A stretch of 64,000 nucleotides of DNA from Hedera helix (lineage: Eukaryota; Streptophyta; Magnoliopsida; Apiales; Araliaceae): NCBI GenBank assembly GCA_947179155.2, contig OX359273.1, forward strand, positions 11,843,001-11,907,000, in the 5' to 3' direction. The notes below the pieces were generated by a model. The model ran no database searches and was not told the origin of the DNA. It worked only from the letters and a program-made list of their open reading frames with translations. A program made the translations under genes and the position numbers. Below, one piece after another: positions 11,234 to 22,459 of this stretch; within the stretch, counting starts at the first letter, position 1, and the number at the start of each line of letters is the position of its first letter.

Positions 11234-12480
11234 TTAGGATATTATAGGAACCTCTTGCCTTTCTTTTAGGCTAAATTTTTTTCTTATTTCACACTGTTTT
11301 GCGATTTTGAGATTTCGTAAGGTGAAAGCTAACTCTACGATTCTTACTTGGTTGGCTCGTGAGTGAGTATACACAGACTCTACGATTCTTCGACCCTTGA
11401 ATGTATTCTTAGCTTTATCCTGCGATTTTTTAAATTCTAGACCAGTGTGTGATCGATTGTTCTCAGGGATCACAGTATGATTAGCAAAAATCGTATTGCG
11501 TTGAATAATAGGCTCAATAACTTGTGTAGATTTCATAAACTTAAAACTTCTATGGGAGGTAGAAGTATTGTTGTTGTTAGTCTCTAAGCTTGTACCCACA
11601 CTACAAATTGAGGACAAGTCCTCAAATCCTAAACTTGATATGTCTAAAATTGATCTCTAATTGGTGTTTAGGGAGTTCGTGGAAGAAGAAGACATGTTCT
11701 AAGTAAAAAATTTCTTTTCTAGCTCCTCAATCTTGGGGACTAGAATTGACTACTTCTATGCAGGCTCAATAGTGTTTCTTAATTTCTCATTCTCAGCCTT
11801 AAGCTTGGAAAGAGAAAAAAAATGTAGTTTTTTGAACCGTTTCCAATTTAAATTTTACTTTTTCTCCCTCCTCTTAAAGAAAGAATGATCTATTGATCGC
11901 ACCTTGAATGACTTCATGTATTAATTCAACTCATAAGTAATATCACATAGAGCAAATCTCAAATTAGATATATCAATATCAAGAGAATCAAAGTTAAATC
12001 CCTTACTAATATCAATTTCTTGATGATCAATGATGTGGTGAATAGAGGCTTCTATGGCCATGAGGCATAGACTGGCAATTTATAGGCCTTCGCCATCACT
12101 TGATTTTAGAGTCAGAATAATTCTTACCATCACTCCAAGATCCTTCAGTAACTAATCCCTTGTATTTCTTTTGATACTTTTTGTATGACTTTTTTTTCCT
12201 TCTTAGCATACTCCTTCTTCTTATCTTTCTTGAACTCATCTCTCAATGGTTTGTTGCACTTCTTGTAGTTATAGCACAGGTCCTTGGAGGAGTCGCTTTT
12301 GTTGATGTTGCTGTTGTTGAATTTTTTTGTTACTATTGCTTCTGCCTTTTCTTATTAACTTTCTCAGTTTTTTAGCTACCATAACCAAATTCTCATCCGC
12401 AACTTCAATATCACAATTATCCTCCATGGGTGCTTTGGAGAAAACTTCAGTAACTTTAAGGGTCATACCTTTATCTGTAA
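11234..12480 (-). pseudogene. Decayed copia gag remnant (zinc-knuckle and coiled-coil part)
   Basis: Minus-strand frames joined by stops and shifts. Near 12.2-12.3 kb they contain a damaged knuckle-like Cys cluster followed by a Lys-rich stretch (around DKKKEYAKKEKK). Acidic and Ser-rich text, coiled-coil-like sequence and the piece LGFEDLSSICSVG follow. This order resembles gag C-termini and the gag-protease linker of SIRE-type copia elements as I remember them. An open 127-codon stretch lies at 11234-11617. No protease, integrase or RT follows, since the fragment ends at the gypsy-type polypurine tract. It could be captured sequence inside a non-autonomous gypsy element. The assignment is tentative. 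Confidence 0.4.
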
Positions 12481-13149
12481 TATCTCAAACATTTCAAAGC
12501 TAGTAAATATGATCTGAAAGATCTATATAAAGGTTGTCAATTTATGTATTAGTTTTGTGTGAAACTAATACATAAGAACGATTGTTCGGGCATCCACTAA
12601 GTTATGTAAAGACCTAAAATGACTTGTAGATACGATCGTATATGACTAGAGGTTAAACTTTTAACCTAAGTTATGCGTTATGTGATTAATAAAGATTAAA
12701 TTGTCTTCTAATCTATATGTTATGTGATTTTTTATGTGTAAGATTTTTATTTTGGTTCAAGTAGTTAATCTTAACACTTATTAAAATTCAAAAGATAATT
12801 TAAGGTTAAAACCTAAACCCTGAGGGTTATAACCTAGCAAAATCGTCAACTGTCTTAAGTCGTTTTGACTTTTCACATTTCATGAAATAACATTTATATG
12901 AGGTATAAATGCTTTTCGTCTTTTTAACTGTTCTTTTCATCGTTTTGACTTTTTGCATTTCACGACATAGCATTTATACGGGGTATAGATACCAGAGAGC
13001 CACTAATATTTTTTTTTCGAGAAGAACACAAAAAATACTATTCATTTGGAAAATTGTCTTCCAATTTCTAAAAGTTAACATTGCTAAATAGCATTTTTAC
13101 AAATAATAGATTTATTTTCACTAATAAATTTTTTGACAAAAATAATTTT
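12481..13149. other. Unassigned AT-rich DNA with one ~90-bp direct duplication
   Basis: No gene is supportable. A direct repeat is visible: GTTTTGACTTTTCACATTTC near 12852 and a diverged copy near 12943. Each is followed by a similar stretch (AGCATTTATA, GGTATA). The rest is low-complexity AT-rich sequence. Confidence 0.5.
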
Positions 13150-13325
13150 TGGAGATTACTATTCGCGAATATGGGACTAATATGGGATGAATATGAAAAA
13201 AATATGAGGAATAATACAAGTACACTGTCAAGTAAAATACGAGAATTATACGAGATTAATACGAGGTATAATACGAGTAGAATACGGGTATTTTATGATG
13301 CATAATACGAATAAAATACATATAA
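13150..13325 (+). repeat. Degenerate short repeat rich in AATACGAG/ATATGGGA units
   Basis: Runs of related words (AATATGGGA, AATACGAG, AATACGGG, AATACGAA) repeat imperfectly every 9-18 bp. It looks like a decayed microsatellite. It resembles the CGAATAC-rich subterminal parts of the hAT-like element at 17085 and could be a relic of one, although no terminus was found. Confidence 0.45.
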
Positions 13326-14050
13326 ATACTTAAGTATTAATATTATTTATCTAATTAGTTGAAATCAAACTTGTTAGTAATTGTGAATCCAAGTAAAATG
13401 ATTTCGACCAATCATGTGTGAGTATGGCAATCCATGCTAACTTGTCTAGACTAATCAAGACAAAGCTAAAGAAACACAAGTTAGAGTAACCAAATCGTAG
13501 AAAGAAACACTAGTTACATAAACTAGAATGCTAACTAAATCCAAGAAAATAAAAATGGAACAATCAAAATCAAGGAAAGCTAACTAGTGATCCAAGTGAA
13601 TTATTTTCAACCAATCATAGGCAAGATGATGTAAGGATGACATCATACTCTAAGAAACAAAAAGAGGTGATGTTATGATGATGTCGCTTGGTGGGAGATA
13701 TTTTAGGTGTACTAAAGTGCAATTAACCAAGCACCTAATGTGCAATTAACGAAAGGTCCCTTGAATGGATAGCACTCCCGATGGTTATTTACTTATAGCT
13801 TCGAGGTGAATCAACTTCAAAGCTGGAGCGAACCCCAGAAGATTAATTTGGGTTACGAGCATATGTCCCTCGAATGTCACAAAAAGTTCCAAGACTTCTG
13901 TAAGAAAGTACCCGTGGAGCTTGGACCTCTTATATGATAAGAATTGATTATTCAAGCACGGATGTAAGTTCCCAACCTCTTCTTTCATTTTCTAATATTT
14001 ATATAACTGACGTCAATCTCCCTAACTTGGTATTTTTATCAATTATCTTC
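13326..14050. other. Unassigned intergenic or decayed repeat DNA
   Basis: No coding similarity was recognised. A diverged direct repeat is visible (ATCCAAGTAAAATGATTTCG near 13386 and ATCCAAGTGAATTATTTTCA near 13590, both followed by ACCAATCAT). Part of it may be the 3' untranslated end or LTR of the Tat-type element whose pol starts at about 14.05 kb, but no LTR boundary was seen. Confidence 0.4.
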
Positions 14051-17000
14051 TAGTAGTGTTGTCCAAACCAAAGGACCGAGCCCTCACTTCACCTCCCTCG
14101 AGCCCACCTTTATTCACCGAAGAGTTCAACGTAGATGTGCCCCTCCCCTATACTATCACATATTGTAGTTGTCCTTTTACTTTTGGCAGCGACCTCAACA
14201 AATATATCCCCCAAACAGCAAATGGGATGGGAGATAATACTGACGATAATTCCTTCGAGGGTTGACATGGAACCGATCTGTTAAGCTGACATTTTGGGCA
14301 TTTCTGCACATACCCCTTGGCTTCTTGAAACATAATAGGCTAATAATATCCTTGTCTGACTTACTTGTATGCCAACGCCTTGGCCCCCATATATTCCTTC
14401 ATGAATCTCTCTTAGTGCATACGATGCCTCCGATGGAAGCAAACATTTTAACAATAGGGAGGAGTATAATTTCTTATACAAATCCCCATCAATCAAACAA
14501 AAATATGAGCTCTTATATTTGATCCTTTTGGTCGTAACCTTGTCCGTCTATAGTTTTCCATCAATTATGTAATCAATAAATGGAGTCATCTAGCAGTCTA
14601 ACCTTTCTATACATATGAGTTCCTTTTATGTTAATGGAGGGCTCATTTAAAATCCCTAGGTACATTGAGCCTCCAAAATTTTCTATCTGTGTAGCAGCTA
14701 TTCTTGACAAAGCGTCCTCCACAGAGTTACCTCCTTTTTCTATCCCATTAAGAACATAAGATTCAAACCTCTATAGGAGTATCTTTAGCTCGAACAAGTA
14801 TCAGGTCATTCTTGCTCCTCGAGCCTCATAATCCCCCTGGATCTGCTCCATTACTAACTGGGAATCTCTAGACTTTTAGTTAGTTGTAACCCTACAAGCA
14901 CTATCTCGTACTCAGATTCATTATTAATCGCCCTGAATTTGAACCGAATCGATTGCTATACTTTAAACCCCTCCGGGATGGTTAAGATAACTCCGGCTCT
15001 ACTAGCCTTCATATTGGCCTATCCGTTCACATATAAAGTCCAACAAAAATCATGTATCGGTTTCCCACCAGCTATAACAGCAACTTCCCCATTTATAATT
15101 CCGCCCTCACCCTTATCTGAAAATGTGCATTCAATCATGAAGTATGCCAAAGCCTGACCTTTAATAACCATCTGAGGAAGAAACTCCAAGCTATATTGAC
15201 TTAACTCTATGGCCCATGCCACCATCCTCCCTGAAACATCTAGCTTATGCAAAATTTTCTTTAACGGTTGATTCGTGTAAATCACAATAAGTCGCCCTTA
15301 AAAATAATGTCTAAGCTTTTTATTGGGAATCACCAAAGCATATGCACACCTTTTAAAATTTGGATACCTGATTTCTACATTCCTCAGCACATGGCTAATA
15401 TAGTAAACTAGTCGTTGAATCCCTCCTTCCTCTAGGATTAAGACCGCACCCACAGCCAACAAACCAACTACTAGATATAAATAAAGTAACTCCCTGAACC
15501 CGGGCATTTGCAATAATGATGCAGACATCAAATACTTATTTATTCCTTGGAAATCATCTTCACACTCTGAAGTCCATAGGAAAGTCTTTTCATTCTTCGG
15601 TCCTTTCAACGTGTCAAAGAAGGGTAGACATCTTTTCGCTGATCTGGACATAAACCTCCTTAAAGCCGTAATCCTTCCCATTAGCCTCTGTACATCTTTG
15701 AAATTCTAGGGTGACTTTATGTCCAATATTGATATGATTTTCTCAGGATTAGCCTCAATCCCCCTTTTGCTCACCAAGTACCCCAAAAAATTTTTAGACC
15801 CGAGGCCGAATGTACACTTGGTAGGGTTAAAGCGCATATTATAATAACGGACAGTCCGAAAACACTTTTCTAGTTATTGAAGATGATCCTGGACCCGGAA
15901 GCTCTTGAAAATCATATCATCCACATAGACTTTCATGTTTCTCCCAATCTACCTCCGGAAGACATTATTCATCATTCTCTGATACGTGACTCCAGCGTTT
16001 ATCAACCCAAGCGTCATTCTATTATAAGACTAGAGAGCCCGATGGGTGATAAATGTTGTCCTTAGAATATCTTTCTTTGCCATGTAGATCTGGTGGTACC
16101 CCAAGAAAGCATCTAAGAAACTCAAAAATACGATCCCTGAGGTGGCATCAATGAGCTGGTCGATATGCGAAAGTGGATAAAAATCTTTCGGACACGCCTT
16201 GTTCAAATCAGTATAGTATATGCAGACCCTCCACTTCCCATTTTGTTTCCTTACCAGCACCTCATTAGCTAGCCGCTCCGAATATTCAATCTTTTTAATT
16301 ACCCTAGCATCCAAAAGTTTACCGAGCTCATCATCTATAATTTTTTGGCATTTTGGGGCAAATATCCTTCATTTTTGGAGAACGGGCTTTTTTCTTGGAT
16401 CAACTGCCAACCTATAGATAGCCGCATCCTTGGCTATCCCTGCATGTCACGAGGTGTCCTAACAAAAATATCGGCGTAATCTTGTAATAGTTGAACTAAT
16501 CCAAATTAGACAACACTCGGTAACCCAACCCCTATCCTTATCATCTTTGAAGCATTGCCAGGTACTAGTTTCACCTCTTTAGTCTCCTTTACCGGCAACG
16601 CCAGCGGTTCGGTCATGCCCTCAGTATATGGTCCAATGTCAACCATCATACTTTGATTCAACCTACTTATACCAATAACAGATGACGTTATAGTATGAAA
16701 GTAACACCTTTGAGCAATGTCAATGTCTCATTTCACTTCACCTAGTCCTCTAGACATTGGAAACTTAATTTTGAAGTGAGGGATAGGTGTAACAACATTT
16801 AAAGCAGACAAAGTTATTCGACCCAAATTTGTATTATAAGCATAATTGACTTGTACAATAAAAAACTTCACCATTACCTTGGTCTGACGGAGAGCAGATC
16901 CGAACATCACCAGAAGCTCAATAGTTCTCACCACGGGTACAGCCTCATTACCAAACCCATACAGAGGTGACTCTAAGCCCACCTTTAATTTTACACCCTG

Positions 17001-17084
17001 AAGATCCATTCTTTAATATACATAACTATAAAGTACATCCACTGATGATCCGTTGTCGATCATGATTCTCTTCGTGTCCACCGG
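14051..17084 (-). pseudogene. Tat-type Ty3/gypsy pol, C-terminal part (PR end, RT, RNase H, second RNase H, IN start)
   Basis: Read from high to low coordinates: the protease catalytic stretch MIDNGSSVDVL near 17.05 kb (minus) and the rest of protease to 16.73 kb; RT at about 15.7-16.4 kb, with CIYYTDLNKACPKDFYPL and an intact YVDD at 15916-15927; the RT-linked RNase H at about 15.1-15.7 kb; a second, archaeal-type RNase H at about 14.85-15.05 kb (WTLYVNG, then NNESEYE); and the integrase zinc finger at 14.15-14.5 kb (CPKC). Pol with a second RNase H after the first is the mark of the Tat lineage. Many stops and shifts break the frame. The integrase core and 3' LTR are missing below about 14.1 kb. 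The upstream half of protease lies at 31446-31727, beyond the hAT-like insertion. It is the oldest recognisable layer here and is not functional. Confidence 0.85.
17077..17084 (+). repeat. 8-bp target-site duplication (left) of hAT-like element
   Basis: TCCACCGG here is repeated exactly at 31446-31453. Eight bp is the standard duplication of hAT transposases. Confidence 0.85.
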
Positions 17085-17091
17085 TAGGGGT

Positions 17092-17300
17092 GTAAACGGA
17101 TATAAACGGATACGAATATAGCAGTATCCGTATCTGTATCCGGATAATTAATTCGCTATCCGTATTCGTATTCGGTATTCGACGGATTTTAAAAATCATA
17201 TCCGTATCCAGTATTTGAAATAATATCCGAATACAGATAATATCCGTTTCCATTTATTTTATTCAAATAAATAGATTATTCGGATATCCGGATATCCGAA
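17092..17300. repeat. Left subterminal GGATAC-type repeats of hAT-like element
   Basis: Many direct and inverted copies of GGATA(C/T) and TATCCG(T/A) occur, such as CGGATACGAATA and TATCCGGATA. Clusters of short motifs next to hAT termini are usual transposase-binding sites; that function is inferred here. The matching right cluster lies at about 31272-31425. Confidence 0.7.
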
Positions 17301-17404
17301 TTCGTTTATCAATCACCTAATATAAAATTCATTCAAATTATTTACAAAAAATAAAGGAAAAAAATTGAATAATTACTCATAACCAATCACAATTTAAAAT
17401 ATAA

Positions 17405-17595
17405 ACCATACATATTAATGAATGAATGTTAATTTGTTTGTTTTTAATAAATACAATAATTAATACTCTAAATTATAATTCAAATAAGTTTTCATTATTT
17501 TTGAAATCATAAATTCAAAATGAATGCTCTGCTTATTAATGTTTAGATGTCTATTAGTAAGTAGATGTCCATTTTATGTGATAATTTATAGGAAT
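17405..17595 (+). repeat. First (split) copy of the ~331-bp tandem repeat
   Basis: Matches the units at 29601 onward: it includes TTAATGAATGAATGTTAATT and runs to the LARD insertion point. The unit resumes after the LARD at 29454, so the array predates the LARD. Confidence 0.8.
17591..17595 (+). repeat. Target-site duplication GGAAT of LARD (left)
   Basis: GGAAT directly precedes the LTR and is repeated at 29454-29458. Confidence 0.95.
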
Positions 17596-18990
17596 TGTAA
17601 TATCCCAGATATTTCCAAGATTTTAAATAATATCTTAATTAATTTTATTAAAGGTTAAGGTTTAAAACCTAGAATATGAGAAGTAAGATGTGTAGAAAAT
17701 GGGTAAACATTTTTTTTAACATAATTTATTTGTTAGAAATTAAATGTGAGAATATTGTAATGATGCATATAGAGAATTTATTAAAGAAATAAATTCAATT
17801 GAGAAGTGAAGACGGTTATAAGGATATATATACATAGTTATATATTCCTAGAATTGTGCTTGTTAGCCAAATACGAAGAGGAGTAAATTTAATACTTAAT
17901 TAAACTAATAAATTAATTAGTTTAAAAATGAAGTCATGAAATATAATTAATTAAATTAATTATATTAGTTATGCGTTAAAGTTGTGGAAAATTTAGGATG
18001 ATTGTTTAGAATGACAATATTAAGAAGTTAATTGATTAAGTAATTAACTTAATTATTTAGTTGTGGTATAGAGTCCAAGTAATTTAATTACTACTAGTGG
18101 ACTAGCCCAAAAGGATTATATATGTTAGCCCAATATGGGAATATTTACATGAAGGTGGGTAATTTAATAAGAGAGCCCAATGGAAGGTAAACTATGTAGC
18201 CCAAACATTTAAAAGTCCAATGTTGGTCAAAGTGTTGGGAAATATTTTTGAGTGTAGAGAATTAACTAATGCAGGGTTAATTGAATAACCCTAGTTGGTA
18301 GACATGGGAGAGCATTAACCAAACATTGGTTAATTGTTAGAGAAAGGAAAGTGGTGATGAGAATTAACTATGGATGAGTTAATTATGTAACCCAATGTGG
18401 TAGAATAAATTAAATCATATTTAATTGGACTATAATATAAGTCCAAATGAGGTATTAAACTAGGTCAAATTAATTAACCTAGTAGTCCATATAATTTAAT
18501 TTGAATATTGATTTATGTAATAATTAACCAAGCTCAATGCTTGTTTTAATTAAATGTAACATAGGGTAATTAATATTAGCCCAATGTAATAATTAAATTG
18601 AGCCCACACAAATTTAATTGATGAGCCCAATAGAAATATTAAATTGATCCAATGTGGAGCCCAAATGAAAGTCAAAGTGGTGGTCAATATATATACATTG
18701 GTGTATATATATATGGATACTTATATAATGATATAGGATATAAAAATAAAGCTAAATTGGTGTAATAATAAGGCAAATCCCGAATTTTGGAGGGGGCCCC
18801 ACATGAAAGTGTTGAGTGTGGCTTTATTTGGCTTGTTTTACACTCCAAAAGTTGCTTTTAAGCAACCTTGATAGGAGTCATTCATCCTTGTCAATCATCT
18901 TGTCCATCCAAGCTATAGTAAGCATGAGTTTAAGCCTTAAATGCCCAAGTGTTGGTTGATTAGTAGAAAGTGATGGAGATTAAGGAAGTA

Positions 18991-18999
18991 CTATAAATA
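18991..18999 (+). promoter_or_regulatory. Candidate TATA box of LARD LTR
   Basis: CTATAAATA lies 1.4 kb into the LTR, before a region with GAGAGAAAAT repeats that looks like a transcript leader. The matching copy in the 3' LTR is near 26000. Confidence 0.6.
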
Positions 19000-20129
19000 T
19001 AGTGCTTCACCAATTCATTGTGTTGGTTAGCCATTTGTCTAGAAATGCTAGAGAGAAAATAGAGAGTTCTTGAGAGAAAATGAAGTAAACTTAGTGAGAT
19101 TGTAGATCATCTAAGGAAAAATGCTAGAGGATAGTCAATGAGGAGGCACAAGCTTAGCTCATATCAAGAGGAAGAAGATCATCCATGTCTAAAAGGTTAA
19201 AAAGTGTTCTAAACCTTCTTTAGTTCATTTTTATAGTTTAGATATGATTTGAACGGTTAAAATGTATTTTTAACCGATCAAAACACGTTTTGATGTTCTA
19301 GAAGTCTTTAGCTATGTAATATATGTATATTCATAGTTTGATGGGTTTAACATGGGTTTTTATATGTGTTTGTGATGAAAAATTTCATCAAAATCATCAA
19401 ATAAGTTTTTACCGACGAAAACCAAGTAACCAAAATCATAGCAGCCCATTCACGGAATTACTGTTCACGATCCGTAAGTCGGATTTATGATCCGTCAATT
19501 TTGGGTGATAGATCCATGAAATATGAAGATTCTCCAAGTTGAATGACTAAAATCCGATTTAAAATGAGCAAGATATGGATTTTCTACCAAAACACCCCAC
19601 TAATTTTAGGGCTGTGCATAATAGTCGGGTTTATAGCTATTTTCAGTGACCAAACCAAATCCAAATTTGATGTTTGATAACAGAATCATGTAGTTCGGGA
19701 AGTTACGAATCCATCGATACCTAATAGACCTCAATCGGACTTGTGGATTTCATTTTATTCAAGTTCCCGTCGGAGACCCTAAGTCTGGAAAACTAAGAAA
19801 GTAATCTGCCTATTTTATTAAAAAAAACCGGTCGGTTCGGTTTTTTTTGGTTTTTCATGATTTCTAGGTAGGGCCGGTTCGGGCATTTTTAGGCCGGTTC
19901 TTGGGTTGGTTCCAAAAGAGAAAATGCTTATAATTTTATAAAGAAAATTATCAAAATTTAAAATCCGAATTTTTTTGTAATTTGGTATTTATTAGAATTA
20001 ATAGTGGATTAAAGCTTACTAAATGGCTAATAATTATGGGAAAATTATTTTTAATTTCAGAAAAATAATATTTGACCTATTGGCATGCTAGTTAAGTGTT
20101 ATAAAATAAAATTTGAAATTATTGGAGTG

Positions 20130-21250
20130 ATTCACTATATATTAGCTATTTATTAGTGTATAAATAGGCTAATAATCTATTTAAATATTATTTAATAAAT
20201 ATTAAATAATATATGAAGTTATGTAATTAATTAATTATGATTTAATGAATATTAAATAATAATTAAAGGATGTTAAGATGAATAAGTTAGTTATTTATTA
20301 TTTAATTGCACTTAAATAATAAGTAAAGTTAAATAAATAATGAATTATTATTTAAATTAATATTAAATAATAATTAAAGAATATTAAAGTTAGAAAGCTA
20401 ATTATTTATTATTTAATTAATATTAAATAATAAGTAAGGTTAATTAAGTAATTAATTATTATTTAATTAATATTAAATAATAATTAAAGGATAATTAAGG
20501 TTAATAAACTAATTATTTATTATTTAATTAATATTAAATAATAAGTAAGGTTAATTAATTAATTAATTATTATTTAATTAATATTAAATAATGAGTTCGG
20601 ATAATTAGTTAATTAATTATTATTTAATTCATATTAAATAATAATTAAATGATAATTAAGTGGAATAAATTATTACTTAATCGAAAGAAGATTATTAAGT
20701 AATTAAAATATATTGATAATATTATTGACTAACTATTAAATGATAATAGTTAAGAATTAAATCATTATTCAATAATTAATAATGATATGTAATTAATTTA
20801 AAATATTATTAAAGGATTAATAATATTATTTAGCATTTAATTAACTATTAAATAATAATAGTTAAGAGTTAAATCATTATTAAATAAATAATAATGATAA
20901 ATAAAGATTTAGAATATTATTAAAGAATTAATAATATTGTTTAACAAGTAATTAACTATTGGGTAATAATAGTTAAGGGTTGAATCGTTATTAAATAATT
21001 ACTAATGATACGTGAGGATTTCAAATATTATTAAATGATTGATAATATTGATGAACAATTAAATTATTATTAAAATGATTGATAATAATGAGAAGTCAAT
21101 TAAAATATTATTAAAGGGTAATAATATTAGCAAGCAATTAAATTATTATTAAAAGATTAATCATAATGATTAAGGTAAACTATTATTAAAAATAAATTAA
21201 TAATAGTAATGATTATTTAAAGTGTTATTTAACAATTAAATAACATTATA
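20130..21250 (+). repeat. AT-rich ~58-bp palindromic repeat array inside LARD LTR
   Basis: Repeated words such as TTATTTAATTAATATTAAAT and AATAATAAGTAAGGTTAATT recur at about 55-60 bp with partial inversion (ATTTAATTAATATTAAAT is near-palindromic). They become more degenerate towards 21.2 kb. The same block is in the 3' LTR at about 27139-28259. G and C are nearly absent. Confidence 0.75.
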
Positions 21251-22447
21251 AGTTATTACTAATTGATAGTAAAATTTAAAATATTATCCAAGGTGGGTAA
21301 TATTATGATAAGTATCGAGATAAATGATGTGATTAAGTTAAACCAAGGGTATGGTCCATTAGTGATTAATTGGTGGATCGACCTAAATAAATATAGGGTC
21401 CAAGTTTTAATGCAGTGACATTAATAAATGTCAGAATTGCATAGTTTCGAACAAAAGATTTATGGTGTTGAATATGAAACACTGAGTCAAGTCAAAGAGA
21501 GACTAAAATATGAAATTAACCTTATTAAATAAAGGGGATGATAAGAAGAAATAAATATCTTTAAAATAAGATTTAGTATTGAGTCAAACTTTGACTGATA
21601 TTGTGCACCGTTGATCTCACATACCGTGTAGGTGGTGCAAGGAACGTGAAAGATTAACGTAAGCTGGTTATACAAGTTCAGGCAAGTTTTTCAGAACGTG
21701 TTGTATTATGTGCATGAATTATAAGTTTGTTATTAAACTGAGATGTGCTCATACGTGGTTATGTGCAAAGATGTTTTAATGTGCCTTTGTGCAATAAGTT
21801 GATTTGAATTGTTGATATGCGGTAGTTGATTTAAGACAATTGTTCTGCATTGAACTATATGTCATGATAGAGGTTAGACATGAAGCATAGATTAAATGCA
21901 AGGCATGATATGCATGAGCAGTATGTCATAAACTGAAATGCATGAAAAACATGATGTTAGTATAAATTGTAAATTTTATGTGAAGCATGTAATGTGTTAT
22001 GTGTAGCTGTTGAACTTGTTGAGCCGTCGTGCTCACTCTTGCCTAAACCAACATTTTCAGATAAGGCTAGTTACCTGAAGTTCTCGATAAAGAACAAGGA
22101 ACAGGAAAATATATTACTTCCATTGAAGATCTAAATATCTATTGTAGATATCAGTCCGAATTGGACAGGTAAATGATTCTGTAGCATAAGACTTAGTTGG
22201 TATGTTATATGAGTATTAAATACTCAAATTGATTGTAATAGAATGTCGTATCATGTATGATATTGAGACATACTAGGAATGTATAAAGATTTCGATTCTG
22301 GAATAGAAGGAGATGTTATATAATTGTAAATAAATGATTATTTAGCAATTATAATATTGTTAAAATTCATGAACAATAAGGAAAAGTAGTACTCGTGTTG
22401 AACCGAGTTCGAGGTTCGGGGGACCCGGATTCGGGGTCGTCACAAGT

Positions 22448-22459
22448 TGGTATCAGAGC
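22448..22459 (+). other. LARD primer-binding site, initiator-Met tRNA
   Basis: TGGTATCAGAGC starts 4 bases after the LTR end (CACA then AGT). The next bases, TGATAGGTTA, are shared with the chromovirus leader on the minus strand below 59797. Confidence 0.9.

Larger units (their letters stand above)
17596..22444 (+). repeat. 5' LTR of LARD
   Basis: 4849 bp. Landmarks: TATA box at 18991-18999, a GGTCGGTTCGG/GGCCGGTTC-rich patch near 19.83-19.91 kb, an AT-rich repeat block at 20130-21250, and a GC-rich end (GGGGGACCCGGATTCGGGG). No coding frame is supportable; short frames recur in the other LTR only because it is a copy. Confidence 0.95.

Noticed and set aside
21487..21675. 62-codon minus frames duplicated at 28496-28684
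   Set aside because: Copies within the LARD LTRs; no motif, and duplicated with the LTR.
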